Source: Dugong dugon (lineage: Eukaryota > Chordata > Mammalia > Sirenia > Dugongidae). From it: a stretch of 64,000 nt of DNA. Below, one piece after another: positions 1-10,999 of the stretch (positions are counted from its first letter, which is position 1; each line of letters begins with the position of its first letter). The stretch is from the NCBI GenBank assembly GCA_030035585.1, contig CM057462.1, positions 60,422,734-60,486,733 of the forward strand, given 5' to 3'. The position numbers and the translations under genes were made by a program. Under the pieces are notes generated by a model. The model was given only the letters and a program-made list of their open reading frames with translations, had not been told where the DNA came from and searched no databases.

Positions 1-239
1 AAACTCATAGGCTGGGCAAGTGTGAGCCAGTTACCCTTTACTCCTCCCTCTCATTTACTGTACATCAAACAGTACCCCATCCCATAAAGGGGTATAAGGC
101 TTTGCCTAAAGTTTCTTGAATTCATCCTCATCTCCCCCTTCCCCACTACCACTTCCCTGGCTCAGGGTCTCATTACCTTGTTGTGGCATTGTATAGTATT
201 TATTGTTAATTGTTGCATATATAATTATAGATTTAAAAA

Positions 240-437
240 AAAACTACTGTCATCAAGTTGATTCTGACTCATAGTGACCCTAGAGGACAGAGTAGAATTG
301 CACCATAGGGTTTCCAAGGCTGTAAGTCTTTACAGAAGCAGACTGCCACATCTTTCTCCCGTGGAGCAGCTGGTGGGTTCAAAACGCCAGCCTTTCAGTT
401 AGCAGCCAAGTGCTTTAAAAACTGCCACCAGGGCTCC
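240..437 (-). repeat. AfroSINE
   Basis: tRNA-derived SINE in reverse: TTGATTCTGACTCATAGTGA at the tail side, ending GCCACCAGGGCTCC (the tRNA-like head). Confidence 0.88.
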
Positions 438-439
438 TT

Positions 440-1080
440 AATTATAGATAATGGTTATTTTTTACTTATTAAATTTTCAAGAATGTCTTTTGGAAAATGA
501 TTTCACAATATTTTTCAAGAGCCATAAAGATATTTATACATTTTGACCCATGAATTCTAACTCTGAGAATCTACCCCAAACAAATTGTTTAAATGTGAGG
601 AAAAATATGGATCAAGATGCTCATTTTAGCATCATTTATTATAGTAAAAAAATTGGAAGCAACTTAAATATCTAATAATAGAGGATGGATTAAGTAAGCT
701 GTTGTTTGTTATATAGAACATTATAAAACCATTAAAAATAATGGTCAAGAAGTCTTTATAATAACATGGGAAATTATTATGACAATGGTAAGTAAAAAAA
801 ATTAAGATTCATCATGCTTATGCACTGTACGAGATGAATTGGCACAGTAGCTGCAACAATGGGCTCAAACATAGTAATGATTATAAGTATGGCACAGAAC
901 TGGGCAGTGTTTCGTTCTGTTGTACATCGGGTCACTATGAATTGGAACTGACTCGATGGCACCTAACAACAACAATGCACTATGACTGCACCTATGTAAA
1001 AAGCATAATTAGATAAATCAATCTGAAAGAAAGTACACCAGCATGCAAAGAGTGATTGTATTAGAGAAAAGAAGAATCAG
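440..1080 (+). mobile_element. Ancient L1 3' fragment with RTE tail inside
   Basis: Contains TTATTATAGTAAAAAAATTG, GGAAGCAACTTAAATATC and ACATGGGAAATTATTATGAC, the usual end of old L1 elements, split by the short RTE tail at 830-977. Confidence 0.6.
830..977 (+). mobile_element. RTE LINE 3' tail
   Basis: Only the last 150 bp of an RTE element: GCAACAATGGGCTCAAACAT through GAACTGACTCGATGGCACCT, ending in an AACAACAACAA repeat, the usual RTE end. Confidence 0.8.
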
Positions 1081-1650
1081 CCCTAGTAGAGTTTAGCCTC
1101 TTTTCCCCACCATAATCTCTATCATTACCCTCTCATTCTTTGATACAACATTTTCGAAGTAGTATGTAAAGTGCTATGAAAATGGAGCTTCAGGCTCCAC
1201 TCCCTTCCATCAGATTGCCATCCCAAGCCCCAGTTATACAGTAATTATGGAGTCACCACTAGCCATGTATAATCCCACAGCCCCACTTTTCACACTTGTA
1301 GTTGGTGGCCTTATTACTTTTATAATATTTTTTTAAAATGTTTTTAATGAAATCATTCCGAGGCAGGATGATTGTGCCACTGCAAATGGGGAATGCAATG
1401 ACTGCTGCAATCTTTAGAGCAAAGATGAGGTTCCACCATTTGCTCATTTAGCCATGGTTCGTATTGGGTATGTGGGTGAATGTGACTGGCTCTCAGACAC
1501 CCATGGAAAATCAGAAACAAGAGGTTGGACTGTGTGAAAAGCCATTTCCTCTGCCTTCTGGAGGATGGCCAGTACTGCAGTGTCCTCCTTAATTCATACA
1601 AGACTCTAGCAGAGGGAGACTAAAGGACCAAAATAAATAAATAAATAACT
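1080..1650. other. Intergenic, nothing recognised
   Basis: AT-rich sequence with short ORFs only. No repeat family, RNA gene or coding exon could be supported. Confidence 0.4.
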
Positions 1651-1852
1651 ACCCCAAACCCATTGCCTTCCAGTAGATTCCAACTCATAGCAACCCTATA
1701 GGACAGAGTAGAACTGCCCGCATAGGAGTTACTAGACTGTAATCTTTACGGTGAAGCAGACTGCCATAGCTTTCTCCATGAAGCAGCTGGTAGTTCAAAG
1801 CGCTGACCTTTTGGTTAGCAGCTGAGCACTTAACCACTGCACCAGGGCTCCC
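1650..1852 (-). repeat. AfroSINE
   Basis: Reverse copy, CCCATTGCCTTCCAGTAGAT to GCACCAGGGCTCC. Its head abuts an RTE fragment. Confidence 0.88.
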
Positions 1853-2770
1853 TGAATCAGGAAAGGTGTGTGTCAGGGTTGTATCCTTTCGTCAAACTTA
1901 TTCAATCTGTATGCTGAACAAATAATCCGAGAAGCTGGACTATGTGAAGAAGAACGAATGTGGCATCAGAACTCATTAACAACCTGAGATATGCAAGTGA
2001 CACAACCTTGCTTGCTGAAAGAGAAGAGGACTTGAAGCACTTACCAATGAAGATCAAAGACTATGGCCTTCCATATGGATTACACCTCAACATAAAGAAA
2101 ACAAAAATCTTCACAATTGGGCCGATGAGCAACATCATGATAAATGGAGAAAAGATGGAAGTTGTTAAGGATTTCATTTTACTTGGATCCATAATCAATG
2201 CCCATGGAAGCAGCAGTCAAGAAATCAAATGATGTATTGCATTGGGCATATCTGCTGCAAAAGACCTCTTTAAAGTGTTGAAAAGCAAAGATCTCTCTTT
2301 GAGAACTAAGGTGCGCCTAACCCAAGCCATGATATTTTCAATTACCTGATATGCATGTGAAAGCTGGAAAGTGACTAAGGAAGACCAAAGACAAACTGAT
2401 GCCTTTGAATTACGGTGTTGGTGAAGAGTCTTAAATATACCATGGGCTGCCAGAAGAACGAACAAGCCTGTCTTGAGAGAAGTATAGTCAGAGTGCTCCG
2501 TGGTAGCAAGGATGGCAAGACTCTCTCTCATACTTTGGATATATTATCAGGAGGGACCAATCCCTGGAGGAGGACATCGTGCTTGTAAGGTAGAGGGCCA
2601 ATGAAAAGGAGGAAGACCCTCGATGAGATGGATTGACACAGGGGCTGTAACAATGGGCTCAAACATAGCAATGATTGTGAGGATGGCGCAGGACAGTGCA
2701 GTGTTTTGTTCTGTTGTACATAGGGTCGCTATGAGTTAGAACTGACTCAGCGGCACCTAATAACAACAAA
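1853..2770 (+). mobile_element. RTE-type LINE fragment with reverse-transcriptase remnant
   Basis: About 920 bp of 5'-truncated RTE/BovB-like LINE. A frame at 1960-2232 encodes the end of the reverse-transcriptase domain with YASDTTLLAEREEDLKH (catalytic YADD changed to YASD), LHLNIKKTKIF and KDFILLGSIINAHGSSSQE. The downstream parts are in other frames. It ends GGCACCTAATAACAACAA. It directly abuts an AfroSINE in the opposite orientation at 1852. Confidence 0.9.
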
Positions 2771-3185
2771 ATTAAAATGTTCTCATTTTAAAAGTAATTC
2801 ATGCATATTATTAGGTGTTTTGGAAATATATGTAGACAAAAATGTTTAAACCACATGCAAATAGCACCATCTAGAGGTAATCACTATAAATATTTCAGTG
2901 TATTTCCTTTGAGTGCTTTTTTTTTTCCTTTCTACCTGTTCTTTCTAAAATGTGGTTGAGGTCATATGACATTTGCAATTTTGCTTCTGGCTTTTTCACT
3001 TAGTATTATAAAATGGGAATGCCCCTAAACCTCTTCCTAAACATTAGTGGATATAACAATTTCCTTAGACATTCCCCTATTGATGGACATTTGGTTGTTT
3101 CAGCAGTGTTTGATATTGTAAATAATACAATAATACAGTGTTTTCACAGTGCTCTTTTAGATCTGTGTTCCATCTATCCAATAAG
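2770..3185 (-). repeat. Ancient L1 3' fragment
   Basis: GTCATATGACATTTGCAATT, CATTCCCCTATTGATGGACA and GGTTGTTTCAGCAGTGTTTG match the reverse of old L1 3' ends. Confidence 0.55.
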
Positions 3186-3284
3186 CCTGAGATCTTGAAA
3201 ACCTGTCTTTTCTTTCCTTTCTATCCATCCACATTCTTCAGGACAATACTGGGTACAGGGTAGAGGCTCAGTTGTCAGTATCGA

Positions 3285-3510
3285 TGATAATCACAAGGAA
3301 CTATTCTAAGCACTGGACACATGTCAGTGCACCTAATCCTCACAACCTCCCTGTGAGGTAAGTAACATTATTATCATTGCTATTTTATAGATGAGGATGT
3401 TGAGGTAAAGAAATTTGCCCAAGGTCATTAGCTCACAAATCACAGAAGCAGAATTTGAATCCAGGCAGCCTGACTTCAGGGTCTGAACTCTTAACCACCA
3501 GCCATACTGC
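3285..3510 (-). repeat. MIR-family SINE
   Basis: ATTTTATAGATGAGGATGTT, GAAATTTGCCCAAGGTCATT, GAATTTGAATCCAGGCAGCC. Confidence 0.7.
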
Positions 3511-3676
3511 TTTCAGATGATGATAGTGGGGAAGGAATTGGAGATGTGGATGCCAGTCATCAAGGCTTTGGGGATGGGTTGGTCCCATGTTTGAAACCTG
3601 GCCTTTAAGCTCCATCCCTTAGTTTGTAAGGGATAGAAGGAACTGGGAAGGGAGGGTCAGAAAGACCTAGGGGAAC

Positions 3677-3873
3677 CCAAAAAACCATTGCTGTCAAGTT
3701 GATTTTGACTCATAGTGACCCTATAGGACAGAGTAGAACTACCTCCATGGGATTTCCAAGGCTGTAATCAGAAGCAGACTACCACATCTTTCTCCCATGA
3801 AGCAGCTGGTGGGTTTGAACCTCTGACCTCTGGTTAGCAGCCCCGTGCTTAATCACTGTGGCACTAGGGCTCC
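3677..3873 (-). repeat. AfroSINE
   Basis: Reverse copy with a short internal deletion after GGCTGTAATC; ends GGCACTAGGGCTCC. Confidence 0.87.
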
Positions 3874-3984
3874 TTACTGTGTGGGAAGCAAATAGGAAGG
3901 TGGAAGGTTGGAAATCCTCAGAACCAACTCCCAGGATAGGAGGTTCTAAGGGTCTCCAGCCTTGCACATTCCTGTTTGCTGTTC

Positions 3985-4375
3985 ACATAGTACCTGGGTG
4001 ATCTTTCTCAAATGCAAATCTGATCCTGTCACTTCCCTACTTATTCAAGCTCTCCAACACTCTCAGGATAAAATTCCCAAGCCCATACCAGGCGTGCAAT
4101 GTCCTCTCTAGCCCCATCTCTCTCCACCTTATTTCTTTCAGGTCCTCAAACCTGACCATGCTCTCTCACCCTTGCATTTGTTGGATCCTTGGCCTAGAGA
4201 GCTACTTCCTACCTTATCCCTGATGTCCCATTTGTTCCCAGCTCGCTCTCAGTCTCTGCTTAGACACTCCTGTCTCCAGGAGAGCCTGCCCAAACCCCAG
4301 GACTGGATTGCTTTCCCCTGCTAGACCCATCCTTCTCTCCTGACACTCATCACATTTCTTGTCATTGCTTTTCTT
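3985..4375 (+). repeat. L2 LINE 3' fragment
   Basis: GATCTTTCTCAAATGCAAAT, CTGATCCTGTCACTTCCCTA, GGATAAAATTCCCAAGCCCA: standard L2 end motifs. Confidence 0.75.
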
Positions 4376-4607
4376 TAAAAACAAAACAAAACTTTTTTAT
4401 TATGGAAAATTTCAAACATAAAAAAAGAAAGTATTTTCCTCACTCAACTTCAATAATTATAAACTTACAGTGAATCTTGTTTCATCTAACCCCCCAACTA
4501 CTTCCTCCTGTATTATTTTGAAGCAAATAATATAGATCATTTTATTTCACGTGTAAATGTTTTACTTAGCAAGTGTCTCTAAAAGATAAGGACTTTAAAA
4601 GTCATAG

Positions 4608-4722
4608 TTATGGGCTCAAACATATCAAAGATCATGAATATGGCACAGGACCAGGCAATGTTTAGTTCTGTTATTCAAAAGGTTGCCCCGAGTCTGCACC
4701 AACTTGAGGGCAACCAACATCA
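4608..4722 (+). mobile_element. RTE LINE 3' tail
   Basis: ATGGGCTCAAACATATCAAA, ATGGCACAGGACCAGGCAAT, then a diverged end. It interrupts an old L1. Confidence 0.6.
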
Positions 4723-5385
4723 TGCTTTTAAAACTCCAATTATAATTACTTTGTCTTTTTTTCAACTTTTTACTTTGAAAAGATTCAAGCGTACTGAAAA
4801 GTTGCAAGAATAGTTCAAATGAACGGCCCTAAATCTTTCACATAATTCACCAATTGTTAATATTTTACCACATTTGTTCTTTGAACCATATGAGACTAAG
4901 CTGCAAACATCATGATCTTTTTACTGCTATACACTTCTGCATATATCTCCTAAAAACGAAGAGATTTTTTTTATGTAACCATAATTTAATGATCACATTC
5001 AGGAAATTTAAGATCAGTACAATAAAATATCTATAATACAATCCATACTCAAATTTTACCAAATATCCAAATAATGTCCTTTTAGCAATTTTTTCCAGAC
5101 AGTATCTGATCCAGCATTATGCATTACATTTAGTTGTTCTGTCTGTTTAGTCTTCTTTAGTCTGGAATGGTTAGTTCTTCTTTCTGGCATTGATGTTTTT
5201 GAAGAACACATGCTGGTGTTTTGTAGCCTGACCCTGAATTTGGGTTTATCTGATGGTTTCCTCCAGTTCCTGCATTCCTCAGGTTCTGCATTTTTGGCAC
5301 GAATGCTACCTAGGTGATGGGGTGACCTTCTTGGGGTTTCACATCAGAAGGAGGACGTCCCTTTCTCCCATTATGGTGGTGGTGG

Positions 5386-6020
5386 GTTTTTTTTCTTTTT
5401 TTATTGTACTGTAGATGAAGGTTTACAGAATAGTTTCTCATTAAACAGTACAGATATTGTTTTATGACAGTGCTTAACCATCCCACGACATGTCAACACT
5501 GTCCCTTCTCAACCTTGGGTTCCCTATCACCAGCTTTCCTGTCCCCTCTTGCCTTCTAGTCCTTGTCCCTGGACTGCTGTGCCTCATTAGTCCCATTTTG
5601 TTTTATGGGACTGTCCAATATCCAGCTGAAGGGTGAACCTCAGGAGTGACTTCACCACTGAGCTAAAAGGGTGTCCGGGGGCCACACTCTCGGGGTTTCT
5701 CCAGTCTCTGTCAGGCCAGTGAATCTGGCCTTTTCTTGTGAGTTAGAATTTTGTTCTACATTTTTCTCCAGCTTTGTCCGGAACCCTCTGTTGTGATCCC
5801 AGTCAGAACAGTCAGTGGTGGTAGCCAGGCAGCATCAAGCTGTATTGGACTCAGTCTGGTGGAGGCCGTGGTAGTTGTGGTCCATTAGTTCTTTGGACTA
5901 ATCTTTTCCTTATATTTTGTTTTCTTCATTCTCCCTTGCTCCCGAAGGGGTGAGACCAGTGGAGTATCTTAGATAGCTGCTCACAGGCTTTTAAAACCCC
6001 AGACACTACTCAATGGTATT
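5386..6020 (-). mobile_element. 5'-truncated L1 3' end
   Basis: Poly(T) then TTATTGTACTGTAGATGAAG and the standard 3' UTR of the young L1 family, ending in the CCCCAGACACTACTCA motif. It interrupts an older L1 fragment (4383-6060). Confidence 0.85.
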
Positions 6021-6238
6021 GATTTTGATTGCTTGGTTAAGGTATCCTATAATTAATTTTTAAATTTTAAATGATCTGGTTTTATTTTTTCTGCTAGACT
6101 GAGCTTCATGAAGGCAGAGGCCATGTCTGTTTTATCCACACCTGTATCCCCCAAGGCCTGGCAAGTTTAAAGTGGAAAGGTGTACCTACCATGTGCTAGA
6201 TCCTGTACCTTTCCCTCAGCTTAGCCTCACAGCTGCCC

Positions 6239-6418
6239 TAAACCAATTGCTCTGGAGTAGATCTGACTCGTGGTTACCTCGTGTGTGTTGGAGCAGAACT
6301 ATGGTCCATAGAGTTTTTAATGGCTGATTTTTCAGAAGTAGATCACCAGGCCTTTCTTCCAAGGCTCCTCTGGGTGGACTCGAACCTTCAACTTTTCAGT
6401 TAGCTGCCCAGGACTCCC
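6239..6418 (-). repeat. AfroSINE, CCCTGGGTGGTGCAA subfamily, diverged
   Basis: GTAGATCTGACTCGTGGTTA, GTGTGTTGGAGCAGAAC, ends GCTGCCCAGGACTCC. Confidence 0.75.
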
Positions 6419-6419
6419 A

Positions 6420-7637
6420 CAGCTGCCCTGGAAAGGACTACTTGAGATCTCAGGTGAGGAAAATGATGCTTAACAGAAAGAGGCAGGCTCCACCACAGTG
6501 CAATTTCCCCTAACTTCTGCCACTTATCTCCCCTACCTCCCAGGTGGGGCTCTTCCCTCCCTTCTAAGACTCTCCCTTTGGATGACTCCAGAAAAAAGCT
6601 TTCCCTCCCACCCCCACCCCCACCAATATAAAAATGGTTTTCAATGGAAACAGACTATCCCGGAAAGGAGGAAAGCACATTAACTGTCCAGAGCCAAGGG
6701 TCTGGGGAAGAGGGGTGGAGGCCCTATCTGCATTTTTTCCATTAATGAGCTAGAGTTGAGTTAGCTTGCCAGGGGAGATAATTTGAGAGAGAAATTTTTG
6801 CATATTTTATTTAAAAGCACACTGCCTTAGGCGGTAATAATGCAAGTGTAGCGAATAGGCGAGGCCTACAGGGGGCGGGGGTGGGGTCCTTCCCCTCCTC
6901 TCCTACCACCACCAGCCCCTTGGCCTGGGAACCAGCCTCCTTAAAGGAACAGCCTCCTTAAGGACTCAGAAGCACAAGGTCAGCTTTCCCAGTTAATGCT
7001 TCTTGACCTTAGCTATAGTTTCTCCACATTCTTCACATTTTTGAATCTGATTTGAAAAATATTAAATATTATGAAGGGGCAAGGTATTGGGAGACTCCAC
7101 AAGATAATCTGTCATTTTCAGTTGAGCCAGAAAAATCTCCCTTTCCTCTTCCTCTGCCCAAGTCTTCTTATCTGTTATATGGGTGCCTAGCCATCCTTAC
7201 TCTCCCATCTCAGATCCCATAAGTGTGCGTACACACATACACGCACACACCCTAGAAGCTAGAAGATCTCATGAAGAATCAGGTGGGTATTTGAGTATCT
7301 CATATAAAATAAGATTCATTATGAAGATGAAGGTGATGATTATACCTGAGGCAAATTGGGGAAGCTGGAGCCAGGAAGTCAACTCAGAAGGGTCTGCTCC
7401 CATTTGGGTGAGTTTGAGGGTAAGAATGAATTCAGAGGTAAGGTAGTCTGTGAATATTGGAAGGCTGTATGAGGATCTGGGGCACTCCAGGCACAGCAAG
7501 CAGAATAGGCAGCACCTTGTCTTTCCTGTATCTTACCCATAAGAGGAGGAAATAGTCGGCTAGAACATTCACTATGAATCTGTAGTATGAAGCAGGCACT
7601 TGATATCATGTCTCCCTTCCCCTTCCATTCCAGTGGC
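6420..7637. other. Unique intergenic sequence with a possible conserved element
   Basis: No repeat or gene recognised. At 6730-6880 it contains homeodomain-type and AT-rich words (CCATTAATGAGCTAGAG, ATAATTTGAGAGAGAAATTT, TGCATATTTTATTTAAAAGC) next to a short GC-rich patch. It looks like a candidate noncoding constrained element, but this cannot be tested without an alignment. Confidence 0.3.
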
Positions 7638-7651
7638 AAATTCCCATCTCT

Positions 7652-8190
7652 TTTTTTTTTTTTTTTTTATTCTTTTTTTTTTATTGTACTTCAGGTGAAG
7701 GCTTCCAGAACAAGTAGTTTCTCATGAAACAGTAGTACACATATTGTTTTATGACATTGGTTAACAACCCCACAACATGTCAACCCTCTAACTTCTCAAC
7801 CTTTTTTTGGGTGAAAATATACATAGCGAAATTTACACCATTTCAAAAATTTCTACATCACAGTTCAGTGACATTGACTATGCTCTTCCAATTGTGCTGC
7901 TATTCGCACTTAAGATGAAAGCTTACAGAACAAGATAGTTTCTCATTTAACAGTTACTACACATGTTGCCCTATGACAGTGGTTAACAATCCCACAACAC
8001 ATCAATAATATCCTTACTCAACCTTGGGTTCTCTATCACCAGCTTCCTTGTCCCCTTCTGCCTTCTGGCCCTTGTCACTGGACTACTGTACCTCATTAGT
8101 CCCATTTGGTTTTAGGGGGCTGTCTACTCCCAGGCTGAACGGTGAACCTCGGAGATCACTTCCCCACTGAGCTAAAAGGGTGTCTGGGGG
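7652..8190 (-). mobile_element. 5'-truncated L1 with composite 3' end
   Basis: About 540 bp between perfect 14-bp duplications AAATTCCCATCTCT (7638-7651 and 8191-8204). It has the same three-module order as the 27.7-kb element: 3' UTR copy, GTGAAAATATACATAGCG module, second 3' UTR copy. Confidence 0.9.
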
Positions 8191-8204
8191 AAATTCCCAT
8201 CTCT

Positions 8205-8776
8205 TGCTTGCTAAGTTCTACTGACAACACCCTACCCATCCCAGGTGGGTCAGTGGGAATGCTCCCCAGCTTACAGAATCCTTACTGGGTATGATGAGAC
8301 TGTTTCTTGGGCAAGAGATCTGTAACCTTGTTTCTTTCTGGTAGGGGTTAGAGGGGCAATGTGAAAGCAGAGAGCAGCGTATCTGTGAATGTGTCTGTCC
8401 TATCAGAAATGGAACCCATCTAAAGAAACTTCAGTTTTCTCACCTGTAAAATAGGATGATTGAGGAACTGCCTCATGGGATTGTTGTGAGATGGGACATA
8501 GGAAGCCCCGGATAGGATACATGTTAGCCATTCTTATCTCACCCATATCCCTTCTCTCCTTATCTCCACCTTATTCTCATCTGCTTCTCCATCCTCATTC
8601 CCCAGTCCCATCTCATTTCTTTCCCATCCTGTCCTAGATCTTCATTCACAGCCATTCCATTGTAGGAATACTAAAGACTGCCTTTGAGAATAATAAAGTC
8701 AGGACCTTCCTTGGAAAATATTGCCAACTTTGTTAGTACAAGCAATCTTTATTTTTCTTTTCTTAAATTGGTAATT
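8205..8776. other. Intergenic, nothing certain
   Basis: Pyrimidine-rich in its right half and otherwise unremarkable. A MIR-like word (TTTTCTCACCTGTAAAATAG) occurs at 8434-8453. No gene. Confidence 0.4.
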
Positions 8777-8983
8777 AAAAAACCAGTTGCCATCGAGTCG
8801 ATTCTGACTTGTGGTGAACCCATGAGTATCAGAGTAGAACCGTGCTCCACAGAGTTTTCAATGGCTGAGTTTTTGGACGTAGATCGCCAGGTCTTTCTCC
8901 AAAGTGCCTCTGGGTAGACTTGAACCGCCTAATCTTTGGGTTAGCAGCCAAGCTTGTTAACTGTTTGCACCACCCAGGGACTC
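8777..8983 (-). repeat. AfroSINE, CCCTGGGTGGTGCAA subfamily
   Basis: GCCATCGAGTCGATTCTGAC to CACCCAGGGACTCC; near full length. Confidence 0.88.
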
Positions 8984-9319
8984 CAAATTATTAATGCTTA
9001 CAAACAATAAACATTAACATTTCAGTAGCTTCCATTAAAATTAGTTGTAAAACAGCACAAAAGTTTGATTCACTGTTCAGAAAATAACTGGTCAATTACT
9101 GAAATAAAAATATTTGCTTCTAGAAGGGGTGAAAATAATATCAAGACAAATTACACAAATAACAACACATTTGGCTATAAAATAGTTTTTGAAATTTAGA
9201 GCAATTTCAAGCGCATTTGTTTATTTAGTACTCAACAATCCTGTGAAGTAAATGGTACTGCTTTCTTACCCCCTTCTAACACACGAGGAAACTAAGGTTC
9301 CAAAAGATTAAGTGAATGC

Positions 9320-9481
9320 TAACCTGTTGCCATGCAGTTGATTCCAACTCTGACTCATAGCAACCCTATAGGACAGAGTAGAACTGCCCCATAAGGTTTC
9401 CAAGGAGCTTCTAGTGGATTTGAACTGCCTACCTTTTGGTTAGCAGCCATAGCTCTTAATCACTACGCCACCAGGGTTTCC
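9320..9481 (-). repeat. AfroSINE, internally deleted
   Basis: CTGTTGCCATGCAGTTGATT to GCCACCAGGGTTTCC; lacks the middle part between GTTTCCAAG and GAGCTTC. Confidence 0.85.
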
Positions 9482-9529
9482 AGGTCACAGGGCTAGTAAG
9501 CTAAAATATGGACTTGAACATCAGTTTTC

Positions 9530-9775
9530 TAACGGGTATAGTAAAGAGGAAGGGAATGGGTTGTTGGGCAATAGGGATGTAGAAGATTCAAAGGTTGGAT
9601 GGGGATGGGGATGGTGGTTATGGAATGGGGATGAAATTAGTCATGGAGTAAGTGATGGAAATAATATATATAGGACAAGATGGTAATGGGAATGAAATGA
9701 GAATGACAGTAGGGAACAAAAATGGTTATAGAGGTAAGGAGGGGGTGGATGCGGGGCAATGTGGAGTTTGAGATA
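9530..9775 (+). repeat. Degenerate GGGATGGGAAT-type purine-rich repeat
   Basis: Words such as GGATGGGGATGGGGATGGTG and GGTAATGGGAATGAAATGAG. Similar words resume at about 10440-10590 and 10745-10960, after the MIR and LTR insertions. Confidence 0.6.
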
Positions 9776-9789
9776 GTGAGAGTGCTGTA

Positions 9790-10430
9790 GCCAGACTGCC
9801 TACGTTTGAATCTTGGCTCTGTCTCCTACTAATTTAGGCAAGTTGTTCATTCCCCCAGACCTCAATCTTTTTGTCTTAGTTATCTAGTGCTGCTGTAACA
9901 GAAATACCACAAGTGGGTGGCTTTAATGAACAGAAATTTTATTTTCTCATGCTTTAGGAGGCTAGAAGTCCAAATTCTGGGTGCCGTCTCTAGGGGAAGG
10001 CTCTCTCTCTTTCTTTTGGCTCTGGGGGAAGGTCCTTATCTCTTTTCAGCTTCTATTCCTTGGCTCCTTGGTGATCTTCATGTGGCATGGATCTATTCTT
10101 CCTCCATCTCTGCTTGCTTCTCTGTCCTAATCTATTCTTTTCATATATCAAAGGTGATTGGCTTAAACACACTAATATGGCCTCTTAGCATAACAAAACC
10201 CACTCCCAAATGGAATTATAACCACAGGTATAGGATTAGGATTTACAACATATATTTTTTGAGGGACACAATTCAATGCATAACACTCTTCATCCATGAA
10301 ATAGAAATTATAATAGTATCTACCTTCCAGGGTTATTGAAGATTAAATGAGTTAATGCATGTAAAGCATCAGGAAGAGTGTCTGCACCTGCCCTGGCACA
10401 AAGTAAGTGCTCTATGCATTTATTATTATT
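9790..10430 (+). repeat. MIR SINE split by an LTR
   Basis: 5' half CTACGTTTGAATCTTGGCTC at 9790-9872 and 3' half ATGAAATAGAAATTATAATA to GTAAGTGCTCTATGCATTTA at 10296-10430, separated by the LTR at 9873-10292. Confidence 0.78.
9873..10292 (-). mobile_element. MaLR/ERVL-type solo LTR
   Basis: Reverse LTR: TTAGTTATCTAGTGCTGCTG, CCACAAGTGGGTGGCTTTAA, ending GACACAATTCAATGCATAAC. This resembles the MST/MLT1 class of old endogenous-retrovirus LTRs. No viral gene is present. The 140-residue frame across it is not a gene. Confidence 0.7.
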
Positions 10431-10599
10431 ATTATTATTCAGAGGAGGAGGAGGATGGTTTGGGCTAGAATGGAGAAGTAAGTTGGGAAAGATGATGTTG
10501 AGAATGGGATGAGAATAAACTGGTTATAGGGATGGGAATAACACATGGATGAGAATAGGAATAAATGGGGAGAGCATGGCATTGAACACAACATGGGAT

Positions 10600-10757
10600 G
10601 GACCTTGCCCCAGAGCAGACAGAGAGAGAGCCTTCCCCTAGAGACGTTCTGAATTCAGACTTCTAGCCTTCTAAACTGGGAGAAAATAAATTTCTGTTCA
10701 TTAAAGCCACCCACTTGTGGTATTTCTGTTATAGTAGCACCAGATAACTAAGACAAC
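10600..10757 (+). mobile_element. MaLR/ERVL-type LTR fragment
   Basis: Same family in the forward orientation: CTAGCCTTCTAAACTGGGAG, GAAAATAAATTTCTGTTCAT, ending ATAGTAGCACCAGATAACTA. It makes an inverted pair with 9873-10292. Confidence 0.7.
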
Positions 10758-10999
10758 TAGAGAACTGCATTTGGAAAGGGAGGTGGAAGGGGGTGCTGGG
10801 AAGAGATACAGATAGGGCTACATAGGGTTGGTGTGGAATGGGGAAGGAGATGCAGATGTGATGATGGGAATGTGGAGAATTGAGGATGTGATGGGGCTGA
10901 GGATGGACCAAAGGAAGAGATGGATATTGGATGAGAGGTGACGGAGGTGATGTTAGGCATAGGGCAACCATGAGAACAGAGTGAGGAGTCTGGGACCTG

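Larger units (their letters stand above)
4383..6060 (+). mobile_element. Ancient L1-type 3' region, interrupted
   Basis: CTTTTTTATTATGGAAAATT, followed by sequences typical of old mammalian L1 3' ends (ATTCACCAATTGTTAATATT, TTGTTCTGTCTGTTTAGTCT). Interrupted by an RTE tail at about 4608-4722 and by the young L1 at 5386-6020. The orientation and subfamily are uncertain. Confidence 0.5.

Noticed and set aside
237-441. tRNA genes suggested by A-box/B-box-like words in many places
   Set aside because: All are heads of AfroSINE copies; none folds as a complete tRNA.
1960-2232. A possible functional reverse transcriptase
   Set aside because: Only about 90 residues of an RTE domain, with the catalytic YADD changed to YASD and frameshifts on both sides.
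9917-10339. A 140-residue plus-strand ORF
   Set aside because: Falls across the LTR at 9873-10292 and the MIR; not a gene.
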